Shown piece by piece: positions 1 through 7,450 of a DNA stretch of 26,820 nucleotides. The stretch spans positions 1-26,820 of the IMG/VR virus record IMGVR_UViG_3300007734_000529; one strand, written 5' to 3'. Each line of letters starts with the position of its first letter. Position 1 is the first letter of the stretch. Under the pieces are notes generated by a model. The model worked only from the letters and a program-made list of their open reading frames with translations. It did no database searches and had not been told where the DNA came from. Source of the DNA: a virus. The position numbers and the translations under genes were made by a program.

Positions 1-1110
1 ACCGCCGCCGCCGCCAGTCTTTGGCTTGTTTGCCCCTGACGGCGGTTGAGTGGCTAGATAGTTCTGCTCGTCAAACTGTTGTTCAAGGTTGGCTCTTGCA
101 GTGAGCAAAGTCTCGCGTTGCTGGTTCTCGACCGTCCCGAGCTGATAGCGTTCTGCGATTGTCTTTTCATAGACCTTGTTCTCAGCTTCATGCACTTGAG
201 CCATGAACTTGCCATCTTTCTCAACGCTGACAATCGCTCGCTGACGAGCCTCCTCCATGGTGAGGTAGTAGCCCGACTGCTCAGCTCCAATGCGAAGAGA
301 AGCCGCTATGCGCTCAACCATCGGAGCCATCATTTCTTCGCGCTTGCGCGCCATAGCTATCTCGCCCTCTATAGATGCTCTGTTGCGGGCGCCTTGCTCA
401 ATGCTAGCAATTCCAGCATCAATGTTAGCCAGCTGCTCTTGCTGACTCATGATGACGATTTGTTGCTTGGTAAATAGCACCGTTTTCAACGACTCAATCA
501 ACTTATCAACAGATGTCTTGTTGAGTTCATTGGCTGTTGTCACAAAGTCGATTTGCTCTTTGAACAGCTTTTCTTGCTTGATTGCCTCGGCCGCCGTGAT
601 GCCTAGCGTTACATAGGCATCGCTTGACAGCCGGATGGCCTCACTTACTGACGAGATGGGAGTGAGCAACGCATCAAACACATCCTTGGCAATCCTCAAT
701 GTTGCAATGACAGTGTCGGTTGCTTCGTCTAAATCGTCGGTGCCTACTACTGCCTCGAACAGAGAGCCCTTAAGGTCGTCCATCGCTTGATTGATGGAGG
801 CCATGGCAGCAGCGCCCTTGTCACCCTGCGCATTGTAGAACGAGTCCATGCTAGCGCCGACGGCATCAAGGGCCTTGCCAACCCCAGCAAAAGCAATGCC
901 GACGCCGCCAATGGCAGTGATAGCGCCAGGACCACCAATCTTGCTGATGAGGTTGCCGGCAGCAACATCAGCCTGGTCGGCCACATCACGCAGCTGGTCG
1001 GTGAGCTTCTTGCCTTGAGCACCTAGCTTGACCATCCCCTGCGCGCCTTTGTCGAGCGCGCTGACTAGGCCACTGCTGTCGCCATCAATCTCTGCAACCG
1101 TCTTAGCCAT
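1..1110 (-). CDS. Tail tape measure protein, N-terminal part (runs off left edge)
   Basis: An open frame of 370 codons starts at the ATG whose complement is at 1108-1110 and continues past base 1. The product begins MAKTVAEIDGDSSGLVSALD, then has a Gly/Ala-rich hydrophobic stretch (about residues 52-80) and long charged helices, and reaches a poly-Gly linker at the edge. Tape measure proteins set tail length and are usually 700 or more residues, so only the front is here. Its place directly after the frameshifting chaperone pair is the classic position. The sequence itself carries no diagnostic motif, so the call rests mainly on gene order and helical composition. Part of the gene (about 360-760) is clearly poorer in GC than its neighbours. 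Confidence 0.8.
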   Translation of the reverse strand, partial: MAKTVAEIDGDSSGLVSALDKGAQGMVKLGAQGKKLTDQLRDVADQADVAAGNLISKIGGPGAITAIGGVGIAFAGVGKALDAVGASMDSFYNAQGDKGAAAMASINQAMDDLKGSLFEAVVGTDDLDEATDTVIATLRIAKDVFDALLTPISSVSEAIRLSSDAYVTLGITAAEAIKQEKLFKEQIDFVTTANELNKTSVDKLIESLKTVLFTKQQIVIMSQQEQLANIDAGIASIEQGARNRASIEGEIAMARKREEMMAPMVERIAASLRIGAEQSGYYLTMEEARQRAIVSVEKDGKFMAQVHEAENKVYEKTIAERYQLGTVENQQRETLLTARANLEQQFDEQNYLATQPPSGANKPKTGGGGG

Positions 1111-1114
1111 GAGG

Positions 1115-1839
1115 TCAGCCCTTGCCGAATAGTTGTGCTATACGCTCGGCCGACTTGCGCTTGCGCTCCTCGTACCGACGACCACCCTCCTGCAGCTCGT
1201 ACTGCACAAAGGTAGCCAGCTCAAGTTGCGAATGAGTCAGGTCCCGGGCCGTGACCGCAGGCGTGCCGCGCTCAAGCCACTTGCCGATGCGGTTGGCCTC
1301 CCAGAAGCCGCTAGGCTCGGTCGTGAGCACAAGGCAGGTTGTCGGCTTGGCCTCCATCTCCTCGTGACCTAGACCCTGCCTATATCCCATCGTGCAGCCT
1401 CTCTCATGCCGTGTTGCGTCTGGACACTCCCAGCATCGAAAGCCATGCGACATCGTCAGCCGGGCAAAGTCCCGCCACGCCACACGGCTTAGGTTTTTGG
1501 GTAGCCGGCCGTCGCCACCGCCGATGCGATGTTGCCGAGGTCCGTCCAGGGTATCTTGACCAGCCATGCCGACCTTGCTGCCGGCGTGGCCTCCTTGTCG
1601 AGCTCCTGGGCAAACCCCTCGGAGGCAGACACACATGCCGTCAACAACGTGATGTGCAGCTGCACCAAAGCCTCGAGCGCAGTCTCGTCGGCATCCTCGG
1701 CACGCAGCCGGCCGCGCACCTTGTCGAGAGCACCGTAGTACCTGGCACCCTCGAGCGCGTTAGGCTCACGCACCAAGAGCCGACCCTTCTGGCCCTTGAC
1801 CTCTACCTCAATCCACAGATTCTCGTTGAACTCAATCAT
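1115..1839 (-). CDS. Tail assembly chaperone, long form made by -1 frameshift (gpGT-like)
   Basis: If ribosomes slip back one base at the heptamer 1501-1495, translation leaves the short chaperone after its Lys-115 codon (AAA, 1497-1495) and continues in the -1 frame from AAC (1495-1493) to a stop at 1117-1115. The fused product is 115 + 126 = 241 residues. The added part begins NLSRVAWRDFARLTMSHGF, has a Cys pair (CWEC) and ends in a basic helix. The extension frame has no well-placed start of its own, which supports expression by frameshift. In lambda-like phages the G and GT forms bind the tape measure protein and tail tube respectively. The gene ends 4 bases before the tape measure start. 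Confidence 0.78.
1489..1839 (-). CDS. Tail assembly chaperone, short form (gpG-like)
   Basis: This 116-residue protein starts MIEFNENLWIEVEVKGQKG and lies just downstream of the tail tube gene (21-base gap). Its size, acidic helical nature and position between tail tube and tape measure genes match the G-type tail assembly chaperone that keeps tape measure protein soluble during tail assembly. Its last codons read TAC CCA AAA ACC TAA, placing a canonical -1 slippery heptamer just before the stop. Family assignment is by context and by the frameshift, not by a recognised domain. Confidence 0.8.
   Translation of the reverse strand: MIEFNENLWIEVEVKGQKGRLLVREPNALEGARYYGALDKVRGRLRAEDADETALEALVQLHITLLTACVSASEGFAQELDKEATPAARSAWLVKIPWTDLGNIASAVATAGYPKT
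1495..1501 (-). promoter_or_regulatory. Programmed -1 ribosomal frameshift slippery site CCCAAAA
   Basis: On the minus strand the heptamer C CCA AAA has the X XXY YYZ form, in frame with the short chaperone and one codon before its stop (1491-1489). The -1 frame is open from there to 1115. This is the arrangement known in tail chaperone genes of many long-tailed phages. Confidence 0.85.
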
Positions 1840-1860
1840 CCCATCCCCCTTGGTGGCCGA

Positions 1861-2907
1861 CTATGCGTCGGGCGAGTAGAAACCAATCGAACCAATTTCG
1901 GTGTCGCTGTCGGCATTGACGATGCCAGCGAACTTGAGCCCGATGTTGCGGTACCCGTTGCTCTCACCCGGTGTCGGCCACTGGATGAGCTGCGGCGCAG
2001 TCAGGCTAAAGCTCACTGACGTGTTAGCAGCAATGACCAGATTGACACTGAAAGCCGAGCCAGCAACCGTGTTGGCCTGCGCAGTGCCCCAGTCCGGCTG
2101 CGTGCCCTCAGCAAGGTCAGCAACCTCGAGCTCAATCGACGGTGAGCTGGTCAGCGAAATCATCGCGATGCCCATGCCGTAGGTCTGTTGCGCGTCCATG
2201 ACATCCGACAGCGCATAGCCCGGGTCGTAAGACACCTTGGCAAGAGCCGAGGTGTAAGAGCCAATCGGTGCAACAGCCGCCAGCGTGGCGTTGATGCCAA
2301 TCAGAGGGGCTGTGTAGGTGTAGGTGGGCACCAGCGGCGTGCTGGTCGTGACCGGCCGCCACAGGCCCTTGATGGACCACTCCACCGTAATCTTGCCGCC
2401 AGCCTCAAACGAGAACTTGGGAATGCAGACGCAGCCGCTTGCCTCGTACCGCTTGCCGCCAATCTCCTCGTAGGCAATCGAGAAAGTCGCGCACTGGTTG
2501 TTGGCACTACTGCGAGTAGCAGCGACATCAAAGATAGCCTGGCTGATGAACTTGAAGTCGTTGGTGCCGCCGCTGGCAATCGTGAACGGGCAGCACCGGA
2601 ACAGCGCGTAGAGCACCGTGTTCGTGCCAGTCGGGTTGGCCGTGAACGCATTGGCTCCAAAGTTCCAGTAGAGCTCGGTCGTGATGCTGATGTCCCAGCC
2701 GATGCCGCCAGTCTTGGCCGCGAGCTCACCACCGTAGGGCGTCATCACATCAGCGCGACGGATGATGCCAGCGCCGCGAGGAGTGAACTTGGGCGTGCCG
2801 ACGACAGGCACAAAGTCACTGCCATCAGGAGCAGACCAAGTGCCGGGGTTGGACTCGAGATTGATGTATACGCCGCTTGTGTTACTTGCATTAAGTACTT
2901 GAGCCAT
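1861..2907 (-). CDS. Major tail tube protein
   Basis: 348 residues, beginning MAQVLNASNTSGVYINLES. The protein is rich in Thr, Ser, Gly and Ala with beta-type spacing, as expected for a tube subunit. It lies between neck genes and the chaperones, where tail tube genes normally sit. The start has a good ribosome site (GAGGT about 5 bases upstream) and follows the previous gene by 3 bases. Length is on the large side for a lambda gpV-type subunit, so it may carry an extra surface domain. Assignment is by position and composition; no catalytic motif is expected. Confidence 0.75.
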   Translation of the reverse strand: MAQVLNASNTSGVYINLESNPGTWSAPDGSDFVPVVGTPKFTPRGAGIIRRADVMTPYGGELAAKTGGIGWDISITTELYWNFGANAFTANPTGTNTVLYALFRCCPFTIASGGTNDFKFISQAIFDVAATRSSANNQCATFSIAYEEIGGKRYEASGCVCIPKFSFEAGGKITVEWSIKGLWRPVTTSTPLVPTYTYTAPLIGINATLAAVAPIGSYTSALAKVSYDPGYALSDVMDAQQTYGMGIAMISLTSSPSIELEVADLAEGTQPDWGTAQANTVAGSAFSVNLVIAANTSVSFSLTAPQLIQWPTPGESNGYRNIGLKFAGIVNADSDTEIGSIGFYSPDA

Positions 2908-2910
2908 GGT

Positions 2911-3525
2911 CTACCTCGCTATGCCCCGTCGCTGGTGGACGAGTATTGTTGCTCGAACGGTTTGCTGTATCACTGTCTGCCCAGTGTCATCGAGGCCGAC
3001 AGCAAAGTCGGTCGGTGTCACGCCTGAGCCGGGCAAGCAGTTGAAGATGCCCGTTTGCACAAAGCCTACGGTGTTCTGGTTGCGAGCATCGTAGTTGACT
3101 AGGCCATACACAGGCGAGGTCAAGATGAGCAGGATGCCTTCGATGTAGGTACGCAGGCAGGTCTCGTAGACCTCCTCTGTAAACGGGTGCGTGCTCGTCA
3201 GAGGCTGCGCTGCACCGTTGCTGTCGTAGTAGCCCCAATCGGCATTCACCGACACCTCGAGCTCGTGCAGCTGGTCCATCGCGCCGAGAGCGTCGATTAT
3301 CTCGCTCGTCGTGCGAACCACCGTCAAGCCAAAGGCAGGCTGCTGCTCGGCCGTCCACTGAGCACGACGGCTCGTGTAGATGTTGGCCGTAGCAGGCGCT
3401 GGCAGCCCCGGCACGCCCATGCCTGTCAGATAGCCAGAGGAGCACACCGTCGACCAGTTGGCCACCACCAGAGAGCGCGCTGTGTTGCTCACTATCTGTG
3501 GACCCCAGTAGAGCTCAGCACTCAT
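2911..3525 (-). CDS. Tail terminator / neck protein candidate
   Basis: 204 residues, start MSAELYWGPQIVSNTARSLV, overlapping the previous gene's stop by ATGA (3522-3525). It sits between a virion-morphogenesis-like protein and the tail tube gene, the slot that usually encodes a tail terminator or tail completion protein. The central part (ELEVSVNADWGYYD and the TEEVYETCLRTYIEGILLIL helix) suggests an alpha/beta fold. I do not recognise a specific family, so the role is inferred from position. Confidence 0.55.
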   Translation of the reverse strand: MSAELYWGPQIVSNTARSLVVANWSTVCSSGYLTGMGVPGLPAPATANIYTSRRAQWTAEQQPAFGLTVVRTTSEIIDALGAMDQLHELEVSVNADWGYYDSNGAAQPLTSTHPFTEEVYETCLRTYIEGILLILTSPVYGLVNYDARNQNTVGFVQTGIFNCLPGSGVTPTDFAVGLDDTGQTVIQQTVRATILVHQRRGIAR

Positions 3526-4178
3526 GGCCGACCTCCGACGCTCATCAAATAGCGAGCACCAAGGTCGTTGCTCGTGATACCTACCTTGGCCCCCGAGCCC
3601 TGCATCATAGCCAGGCTCCTCATCGCATCTCGCACCGCGTCGATGAAGGGGTCGCCAAAGCGCACCAAAGGCCGCTTAGGTGTAGGCACCGTAACCACGC
3701 CACTCTTCTTGCGTGAGGTGCGGCGCGTGTAGGCTCCAACGCCCTTGTCGTGGTTGGCAGCATAAGCCACATTGCTGCCCATCTCGACATGGTTGCCGGT
3801 CACCTTGTAGATGTAGTTCGGGTCGTTGGTCAGGCAGAAGCTCGGCCAGAGCACCTCTTTGCCGCTCTTGGTGCTGCTCTGTGGCCGCGCACTCCAACGC
3901 AGGATGCCGCCTGGCTGTATCTTCTTGACCCCGAGTGACCACCGCTTGATGGGCAGCCAGTACCGCTGCTCCTGCCGAGTGTAGCCCGGCCACTTAGGAC
4001 CGGTGCTGCTGCCCTGCGTCGCAAACATCACCTTGCGAGACTCGGCCCATGCCTGGCTCAAGGTGCCGTCCTTGTCCTGCCAGAACTTCGTCCAGTCCTT
4101 GGCATTACGGATGGCCGCCTCGAGCTGGTAGATGCCCTCGTGGCTGTTGTCTTTCATGGTTATCTTGAAGCTGCTCAT
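3522..4178 (-). CDS. Neck / virion morphogenesis protein (tail completion-like)
   Basis: 218 residues, start MSSFKITMKDNSHEGIYQ. The pattern WPGYTRQEQ, followed by a basic central segment, a short AYAANHDKGVGAYTRR stretch and RPLVRFGDPFIDAVRDAM, resembles phage virion morphogenesis proteins (Mu gpG / P2 gpS tail completion type), in which a late 'R-x-F-G ... D' segment precedes the terminal helix. Such proteins join head and tail. It is 2 bases from the upstream connector gene and translationally coupled (ATGA) to the downstream gene. The family match is by eye. Confidence 0.6.
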   Translation of the reverse strand: MSSFKITMKDNSHEGIYQLEAAIRNAKDWTKFWQDKDGTLSQAWAESRKVMFATQGSSTGPKWPGYTRQEQRYWLPIKRWSLGVKKIQPGGILRWSARPQSSTKSGKEVLWPSFCLTNDPNYIYKVTGNHVEMGSNVAYAANHDKGVGAYTRRTSRKKSGVVTVPTPKRPLVRFGDPFIDAVRDAMRSLAMMQGSGAKVGITSNDLGARYLMSVGGRP

Positions 4179-4180
4179 GC

Positions 4181-4660
4181 CTACATCTTATCGGTGTTGG
4201 CATTCACTGCAAGACGAGAACCACTGTTGATGCTCTTGAGGCTAATCTCGGACACATAGTCGGCATTGCTGTGCAGGATGTTGGGCGCGCCAGAGCCAAC
4301 AGGACGCGTCGGGCCCATGTCGCCCGGCAGCTTGCGCAGACGCTCCATCAGGTCGTATGCCTGCTTGTCCCATTCATCAGCAGCCGTGTTGCTGTTCTGG
4401 TTACGCATGCGCACCACATCAGCAGCGAACTTGAGCAGGATGTAGCGACCGGCCATCCGATACATCGGCACCGTCGGCTGTGCATCGAGCCCCTGGGGAG
4501 ACACACCCATGCCGACCAAGAAGCCGTTGATGTCGGCTGCGTGGTCCTCGATGATGCTGTCTGCCTGTGCCGAGGTAGGCGTGCTGTCGTTGGCAAACGC
4601 AATCTTGGGCAGAAGCCTGCCGAGGTCAGCGCGCACGATGCCAAAAGTGTAGATAGCCAT
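4181..4660 (-). CDS. Head-tail connector/adaptor candidate
   Basis: 159 residues, start MAIYTFGIVRADLGRLLPKI, behind a strong ribosome site (AAGGAGGAG, minus strand). Small helical proteins located right after the major capsid gene are usually head-tail connectors or adaptors (HK97 gp6-like or Mu gp36-like), which sit under the portal. The helical segments ADSIIEDHAADINGFLVGMG and YILLKFAADVVRMRNQ fit that picture. No signature motif was identified, so the call is from gene order and size. Confidence 0.55.
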   Translation of the reverse strand: MAIYTFGIVRADLGRLLPKIAFANDSTPTSAQADSIIEDHAADINGFLVGMGVSPQGLDAQPTVPMYRMAGRYILLKFAADVVRMRNQNSNTAADEWDKQAYDLMERLRKLPGDMGPTRPVGSGAPNILHSNADYVSEISLKSINSGSRLAVNANTDKM

Positions 4661-4720
4661 GGTGCACTCCTCCTTGAGTAGAACTGGGCGGGGGGATGAG
4701 CACCCAGCCCTACTCGAGAA

Positions 4721-4740
4721 GGGCGAGCCGAAGCCCGCCC
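4721..4740 (-). terminator. Hairpin with C(UUCG)G loop after the capsid gene
   Basis: On the minus strand, 13 bases after the capsid stop, an 8-pair stem GGGCGGGC / GCTCGCCC (one G-U pair) closes a TTCG tetraloop. C(UUCG)G loops are exceptionally stable. There is no run of T after it, so it may be a partial terminator or an RNA-stabilising element that separates high capsid expression from the connector gene. Confidence 0.55.
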
Positions 4741-4753
4741 CTTACTCAGTGGC

Positions 4754-5779
4754 CTACGAGAGACCGGTGGCCAGACGGGCCCACTTGTTGGCCGTGCCGC
4801 CGAGGACGGTCACGCCAAAGTCAGACTCGACATACATGCCCACGCCAGCCGGGTTGAACGCCGAGTAGCTGAAGAGCTGGCCGAGCGCCGCGTTGGGCTC
4901 GGGCGTCATCGTCTGAAGGAAGCCCGAGTCGCCATAGGCCTCGGCAACCTTGAAGAGCGCGACATTGCCGGTGGTCATGACAACCGAGCCAGTCTGAGTG
5001 GCGATGGTCGGCAGGTACTGCGGCATAATCTTGAGCTCGAGCGGCACGATGAGCTTGGTCGCGAAGAACGCGTTGAGCTGGCTCATGTCGGAAGCGCCAG
5101 CGCGGTACTGTGCAGAGCCGTCCGACTTGGACGCGATGCCGTAGCCCATCTGGAACACTTCGTTCTTCTGCATCAGGATGTTGGCAGTTGCAAGGTTGCA
5201 AACTGCAACCCAGCGGCCGCTCTCGATGTCGCAGCCGTCAGCAGCCGACGCAAGAAGGAAGTCGTTAAAGTCCTTCTGAAGCGTCGCAGCAGCCGTGCCG
5301 CCGCCGGTGATGGCACCGTTGGACGCGTAGTTGGCCGTGTCGTTGAGGGCAGCGCCGACAACAGCAGCATGGAGCTGGGCACCCTGCACCGCGAGCTTCT
5401 CAGCGTAGCGTGCCTGGATGTCCTCGCCACGACGGGCGAACTCCTCAATCTGCTTGAGCGTCAGAATCTGGTGGCCCCAGCGGTACAGCGAGCTGTTGTA
5501 CGCGGCCGAAGTCACACGAAGGCCGCCGGGCATAGCCGGGGTGTCGTAGTTGACCGGCTGCGGCACCTGGTTGCTGACCTGAGCGGCGCCGGCCTGAAGC
5601 AGCGCGTCGTTCTCAGCGAAGTAGTGGTAGTAGCCCTGACGCGTCTCGACCTTGACGACCGGCGAGAGCTCGGCTGCGACCTTAGAGGACGAGCCGGTGC
5701 GGAAGAGGCTGATGCGCTGGAGAATACCAGGACGCAATCCACCGGTGTTAACACCAACTGACGGGAAAGCATAAGCCAT
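4754..5779 (-). CDS. Major capsid protein
   Basis: 341 residues, start MAYAFPSVGVNTGGLRPGIL. Size, position after protease-scaffold and decoration genes, and composition (few Cys, many Ala/Gly, mixed alpha/beta) fit a HK97-fold major capsid subunit. A long helix is suggested by ILTLKQIEEFARRGEDIQAR followed by YAEKLAVQGAQLHAAVVGAA, a usual feature of the capsid spine helix. The ribosome site is GAGGT about 7 bases upstream, and the leader contains two palindromes (5786-5795 and 5799-5812). The HK97 fold is inferred, not demonstrated. Confidence 0.82.
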   Translation of the reverse strand: MAYAFPSVGVNTGGLRPGILQRISLFRTGSSSKVAAELSPVVKVETRQGYYHYFAENDALLQAGAAQVSNQVPQPVNYDTPAMPGGLRVTSAAYNSSLYRWGHQILTLKQIEEFARRGEDIQARYAEKLAVQGAQLHAAVVGAALNDTANYASNGAITGGGTAAATLQKDFNDFLLASAADGCDIESGRWVAVCNLATANILMQKNEVFQMGYGIASKSDGSAQYRAGASDMSQLNAFFATKLIVPLELKIMPQYLPTIATQTGSVVMTTGNVALFKVAEAYGDSGFLQTMTPEPNAALGQLFSYSAFNPAGVGMYVESDFGVTVLGGTANKWARLATGLS

Positions 5780-5785
5780 GACGAG

Positions 5786-5812
5786 ACCTCGAGGTTGCGC
5801 ACCCTAGGGTGC
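5786..5812. promoter_or_regulatory. Two palindromes in the capsid gene leader
   Basis: ACCTCGAGGT (5786-5795) and the 14-base perfect palindrome GCACCCTAGGGTGC (5799-5812) lie in the 40-base gap upstream of the capsid start. The first includes the likely ribosome site. A half copy, AGGGTGC, recurs at 5822-5828 at the end of the upstream gene. They could form RNA hairpins that control capsid translation, or be a protein-binding site. Confidence 0.45.
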
Positions 5813-5819
5813 AGAGTTG

Positions 5820-6275
5820 TTAGGGTGCGACGTACTGCTGAACATACGGCTGAAAGCGCATCAGGCACTGCTGGCTTGGGTCAGCATCGGTCAGGGCATA
5901 GCCCCATACCCAATCGCCAGCCGCCGCTGTTTGATTGCTAGTGCTCGTAAAGGTGCCATCGGCGTCGCTTGCGTCAATGAGCAAGAAGTCACCTGCGACA
6001 ACGCCACCGTTGGCGCTGATGAGGACCTGCACGACGCAGCCAATCTGGTCCACCAGCTCAAGCGCAGCGTCACCAATCGCAGACGGGTAGGTGCCAGGCG
6101 TCAGACTGTCAGTGCCCGTCACGATGATGCCGTAAGGAGGGGCCTGTGTCACGTTGGCAAAGTCAACGCGGTTGGCGCTGTAGAGGTACACACCGCAACC
6201 CTCCTTGGCAGTCATGTTACTGCCAATCAGGTTGATGATGTTAGGTGTCTTGTATGTCGTTGCGCCGAGAGCCAT
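5820..6275 (-). CDS. Capsid decoration-like protein, copy 1
   Basis: 151 residues, start MALGATTYKTPNIINLIGSN. It is homologous to the next gene upstream (6279-6713): both share MALG..TYKTP, EGCGV, PYGI, TPGTYPS, GCV.QV, WVWGYALT and a C-terminal LMRFQPY. Small beta-rich proteins between protease-scaffold and capsid genes commonly are head decoration (cement) proteins that bind the outside of the shell. The cement role is inferred from position; no motif proves it. The two genes are 3 bases apart and must be co-translated. Confidence 0.62.
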   Translation of the reverse strand: MALGATTYKTPNIINLIGSNMTAKEGCGVYLYSANRVDFANVTQAPPYGIIVTGTDSLTPGTYPSAIGDAALELVDQIGCVVQVLISANGGVVAGDFLLIDASDADGTFTSTSNQTAAAGDWVWGYALTDADPSQQCLMRFQPYVQQYVAP

Positions 6276-6278
6276 GGC

Positions 6279-6713
6279 TTAAGCCTGCTTCGTGTAGGGC
6301 TGGAAACGCATAAGAAACTGACCACCGGCAGGCGCGGCAGTGAGGGCATAGCCCCACACCCACTGGCCCGTCGTAATTGACGCTGCCGTGATGAACGCGC
6401 CCGAGCCGTTGACGGTGAGCGCAAGGCCGACCGTGATAGCGCCCGCGCCGGCCTGGACCTGCGCAACGCAACCAGTGGCGTCGACAATCTCAAGCGCGCC
6501 GGCAGCAACCTGCGAAGGGTAGGTGCCGGGGGTGACGCTGTCGGCACCGACAACGACGATGCCATACGGAAGGTCGCCAGCCGAGTTGGCAAGCTCAATG
6601 CAACCCTGCGTCGCAGTCGTCAGCGTGACGCCGCAGCCCTCGCTGCCAGTGAGGTCAGCAGAAACCTGGGTGATTTGAGCGGGGGTCTTGTAAGTAAGAG
6701 GTCCGAGAGCCAT
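6279..6713 (-). CDS. Capsid decoration-like protein, copy 2
   Basis: 144 residues, start MALGPLTYKTPAQITQVSAD, the paralogue of the gene at 5820-6275. By eye somewhat under half of the positions are identical, concentrated at the N-terminus, the TPGTYPS turn and the WVWGYALT...LMRFQPY end, while the middle loop diverges. This implies an old tandem duplication with both copies kept. It lies 35 bases after the protease-scaffold gene. Probable role: decoration or stabilisation of the capsid. Confidence 0.62.
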   Translation of the reverse strand: MALGPLTYKTPAQITQVSADLTGSEGCGVTLTTATQGCIELANSAGDLPYGIVVVGADSVTPGTYPSQVAAGALEIVDATGCVAQVQAGAGAITVGLALTVNGSGAFITAASITTGQWVWGYALTAAPAGGQFLMRFQPYTKQA

Positions 6714-6748
6714 GGTCAGTCTCCTTGCCCGTCAAAGGCAGTTGGTTG

Positions 6749-7450
6749 TTAGTTGCTACCGCGAGTAGACTTCATCTCGAGGACCGAGTCAGGCGTGCGG
6801 CCCATCGAGAGCCAGGACGCCGCGAGGCCGACCGAGATGTTCTCCTTGGTCGCAAGCTGCGTGATGAGCGACCACTGGTCGTCGTCAGACAGGTTGGCGA
6901 AGTGCTTGCTGCCCGGCTTGAGAGCCTCACCGAGATTGGCCTCACGCGAGCCAACGCCAACCGGCGCAATCGTGCGAGCCGTGGCAACCGACGGCTTGAC
7001 GGAAGCGGCAGGCGCGATGTCAGCGAGCAGAGCCTCGAACTTGCCCTTGCCGGCAACGAACGCGTCAGCGAGCATCGACTCGGTGGCCGAGCTCACCTTG
7101 CGGTTGCCGAGCGCCGAGCGAACGGAAGCCAGAGCAGCCGAACGCTTGGCAACGGCCAGCTCACGCTTGAGCTTGATGACCTCAGAGAGCAGGGCCTCGT
7201 CGTCTTTGGGCTCCTCCTCCTCGACCTCGCCCTTGACCTCGTCAACGGCCTCCTCGATGCCCTTGGCCTTTTCGAGCTCGGCAATTGCCGCAGCCTCGAT
7301 GGCCTCCGGGTCTTCGGCCAAATCGGGGTTGGCAGCGTGAGCCTCGGTGTGCAGCTCGGGAAAGAGCTTGGCAATGAGAGCCGTGACGGCACCTTCATCC
7401 ATTCCAATCTCGGCACAGTAGGCAGCGCAATCTTCTTTGGTCATCGCCAT
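6749..7450 (-). CDS. Nested scaffold protein (internal start of protease gene)
   Basis: In the same frame as the protease, an ATG at codon 188 (complement of 7448-7450) is preceded by AGAGGG at 7 bases spacing, an unusually good internal ribosome site. The product would be 233 residues beginning MAMTKEDCAAYCAEIGMDEG, comprising the coiled-coil scaffold alone. Mu and lambda use the same trick (Mu gpZ inside gpI; lambda Nu3 inside C). The site is seen; actual use is inferred. Confidence 0.55.
   Translation of the reverse strand: MAMTKEDCAAYCAEIGMDEGAVTALIAKLFPELHTEAHAANPDLAEDPEAIEAAAIAELEKAKGIEEAVDEVKGEVEEEEPKDDEALLSEVIKLKRELAVAKRSAALASVRSALGNRKVSSATESMLADAFVAGKGKFEALLADIAPAASVKPSVATARTIAPVGVGSREANLGEALKPGSKHFANLSDDDQWSLITQLATKENISVGLAASWLSMGRTPDSVLEMKSTRGSN

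Noticed and set aside
1-16. GCC triplet repeat at the left edge
   Set aside because: It encodes a poly-Gly linker in the tape measure protein, in frame.
2188-3027. 279-codon plus-strand open frame
   Set aside because: It crosses two tail genes antisense and has no start signal.
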